Part shown: positions 63,176 through 64,000 of the stretch, in pieces
Position numbering within the stretch: the first letter of the stretch is position 1
How the letters are laid out: every line of letters starts with the position of its first letter
Assembly (NCBI RefSeq): GCF_047607445.1
Contig: NZ_JBLKRT010000004.1
Span: forward strand, 1 to 64,000
Origin: Crystallibacter sulfonylureivorans_A
GTDB lineage: Bacteria; Actinomycetota; Actinomycetes; Actinomycetales; Micrococcaceae
Direction of reading: 5' to 3'
Length of the DNA: 64,000 nucleotides
Position numbers and translations under genes: made by a program
The notes under the pieces: model-generated
Seen by the model: the letters and a program-made list of their open reading frames with translations, nothing else
Told to the model about the DNA's origin: nothing
Database searches by the model: none

Positions 63176-64000
63176 CCCCCGCGCTGAGTGACGACAGTCC
63201 AGCCCTGCCGCTGGATGGATTCAGGACCGGCTTTATCGGCCTAGGGAATATGGGCGGACGCATGGCTCGCTGTCTGGTAAATGCCGGCCAGCCGGTGCTC
63301 GGCTATGACACCCGTCCCGAAAGCATCGAGGCGGCCGGCGCCACCTCGGCCTCGTCCGTGGCCGAGGTGGTAACCTCCTCCGACATCGTCCTGCTGTCCC
63401 TGCCAGAGAGCAGGATCGTGGAGGCCGTGGTGCTCGGCGAGGACGGCGTGCTGGCCCATGCCCGGCCCGGCCAGGTCCTGGTGGATCTGAGCACCTCCGC
63501 CCCCTCCTCAACCATCCGGCTGCATGCGCAGCTGCTGGAAAAGGGCATGACCCTGATCGACGCCGGCATCTCCGGGGGCGCGGCCGCGGCCGAGAAGGGC
63601 GCGCTAACCCTGATGACCGGCGGTGATATCCAGGTATTAGAGCGCATCCGCCCGGTGCTGGACGCGTTCGCCGCGCATATCTTCCACTGCGGCGCCGTCG
63701 GCGCCGGCCACACCGCCAAGCTGCTGAACAACTTCCTGAACGCAATTGCGCTCTCGGCGACTGCCGAAGTGATGGTCGCCGGCCGTAAGGCAGGCCTGAA
63801 CTTGGAAGTCCTGCTCGAGGTGCTCAACAACAGCTCGGGGGTTAACTTCGCGACCTTAAACCGGTTCCCAAAGATCATCCACGGCGACTACCTCAAGGGT
63901 GGACTGACCAACTCGCTGATGATGAAGGACGTGTTGGCCTACGTGGACCTGCTGTCCGGCCTGGGCGTGGCAAGCCCCAACTCCTCCGCTCCGCTGGCAT
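63172..64000 (+). CDS. 3-Hydroxyisobutyrate dehydrogenase-like NAD(P) oxidoreductase (partial)
   Basis: Runs off the window end after about 276 codons. FIGLGNMGGRMARCLVNAGQ is the Rossmann motif, DAGISGGAAAAEKGALTLMTGG the substrate loop, and GAVGAGHTAKLLNNFLNA holds the catalytic Lys. The beta-hydroxyacid dehydrogenase family oxidises small hydroxyacids. Co-translated with the lactonase, it could act on the acid that enzyme frees. The ATG follows AAGGA. Confidence 0.88.
   Translation, partial: MTPALSDDSPALPLDGFRTGFIGLGNMGGRMARCLVNAGQPVLGYDTRPESIEAAGATSASSVAEVVTSSDIVLLSLPESRIVEAVVLGEDGVLAHARPGQVLVDLSTSAPSSTIRLHAQLLEKGMTLIDAGISGGAAAAEKGALTLMTGGDIQVLERIRPVLDAFAAHIFHCGAVGAGHTAKLLNNFLNAIALSATAEVMVAGRKAGLNLEVLLEVLNNSSGVNFATLNRFPKIIHGDYLKGGLTNSLMMKDVLAYVDLLSGLGVASPNSSAPLA

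Overview
The window looks like a chromosome segment of a high-GC Gram-positive actinobacterium, most likely Micrococcaceae (Arthrobacter and relatives). The supporting signs are strong GC bias, frequent GTG and TTG starts behind good Shine-Dalgarno sequences, an Rpf resuscitation factor, a LysE/LysG pair, a DinB/DUF664 protein and a CGNR regulator. No rRNA, tRNA, CRISPR array or intact transposase was seen. The first ~50 bases are homopolymer-rich and look like a contig-end artefact. Genus is an inference; no 16S gene is present.

Layout. 0.1-10 kb: transporters (aromatic-acid MFS, EamA, MATE, a second MFS), a CGNR regulator with a clear operator, small membrane proteins and a VapC/FitA-type toxin-antitoxin pair. 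10-16.9 kb: one minus-strand urate-degradation operon, uraD-hiuH-uox-malate synthase-DUF6986 aldolase-like-allE-allB, which takes urate to allantoin and onward and links the glyoxylate produced to malate synthase. 17.1-21.9 kb: an AT-richer accessory island with a ComEC-like metallo-beta-lactamase-fold protein, a severed gene remnant in front of it, an AIPR (abortive-infection-type) protein with a nuclease-like N-terminus, and a 63-aa partner ORF. 22-44 kb: core-like genes (peroxiredoxin, MFS, Asp-box protein plus ThiS/MoaD-like protein, LOG family, orphan ABC lipoprotein, acyl-CoA ligase, Rpf, phosphodiesterase, LysE/LysG, succinate-CoA transferase, diguanylate cyclase). This part also holds a lipoprotein fused in frame to an SDR, and a two-gene unit (a repeat protein followed by a PqqD/RRE-like plus M50 membrane protease) that resembles an uncharacterised peptide-processing system.

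44.8-59.4 kb: an aromatic O-demethylation and ring-cleavage cluster. It has a LigM/DesA-like tetrahydrofolate-dependent demethylase, an intradiol (hydroxyquinol-type) dioxygenase, maleylacetate reductase, a flavin reductase, an HpaH-type flavin monooxygenase, SDR and zinc alcohol dehydrogenases, an OFA-type transporter, PurU and FolD for one-carbon recycling, and a large AAA-LuxR regulator. The likely flow is a methoxylated phenol to hydroxyquinol, then maleylacetate, then 3-oxoadipate, with the methyl group leaving as formate. 59.7-64 kb: a type I sulfatase diverging from a lactonase-like MBL hydrolase and a 3-hydroxyisobutyrate-dehydrogenase-like gene that runs off the window.
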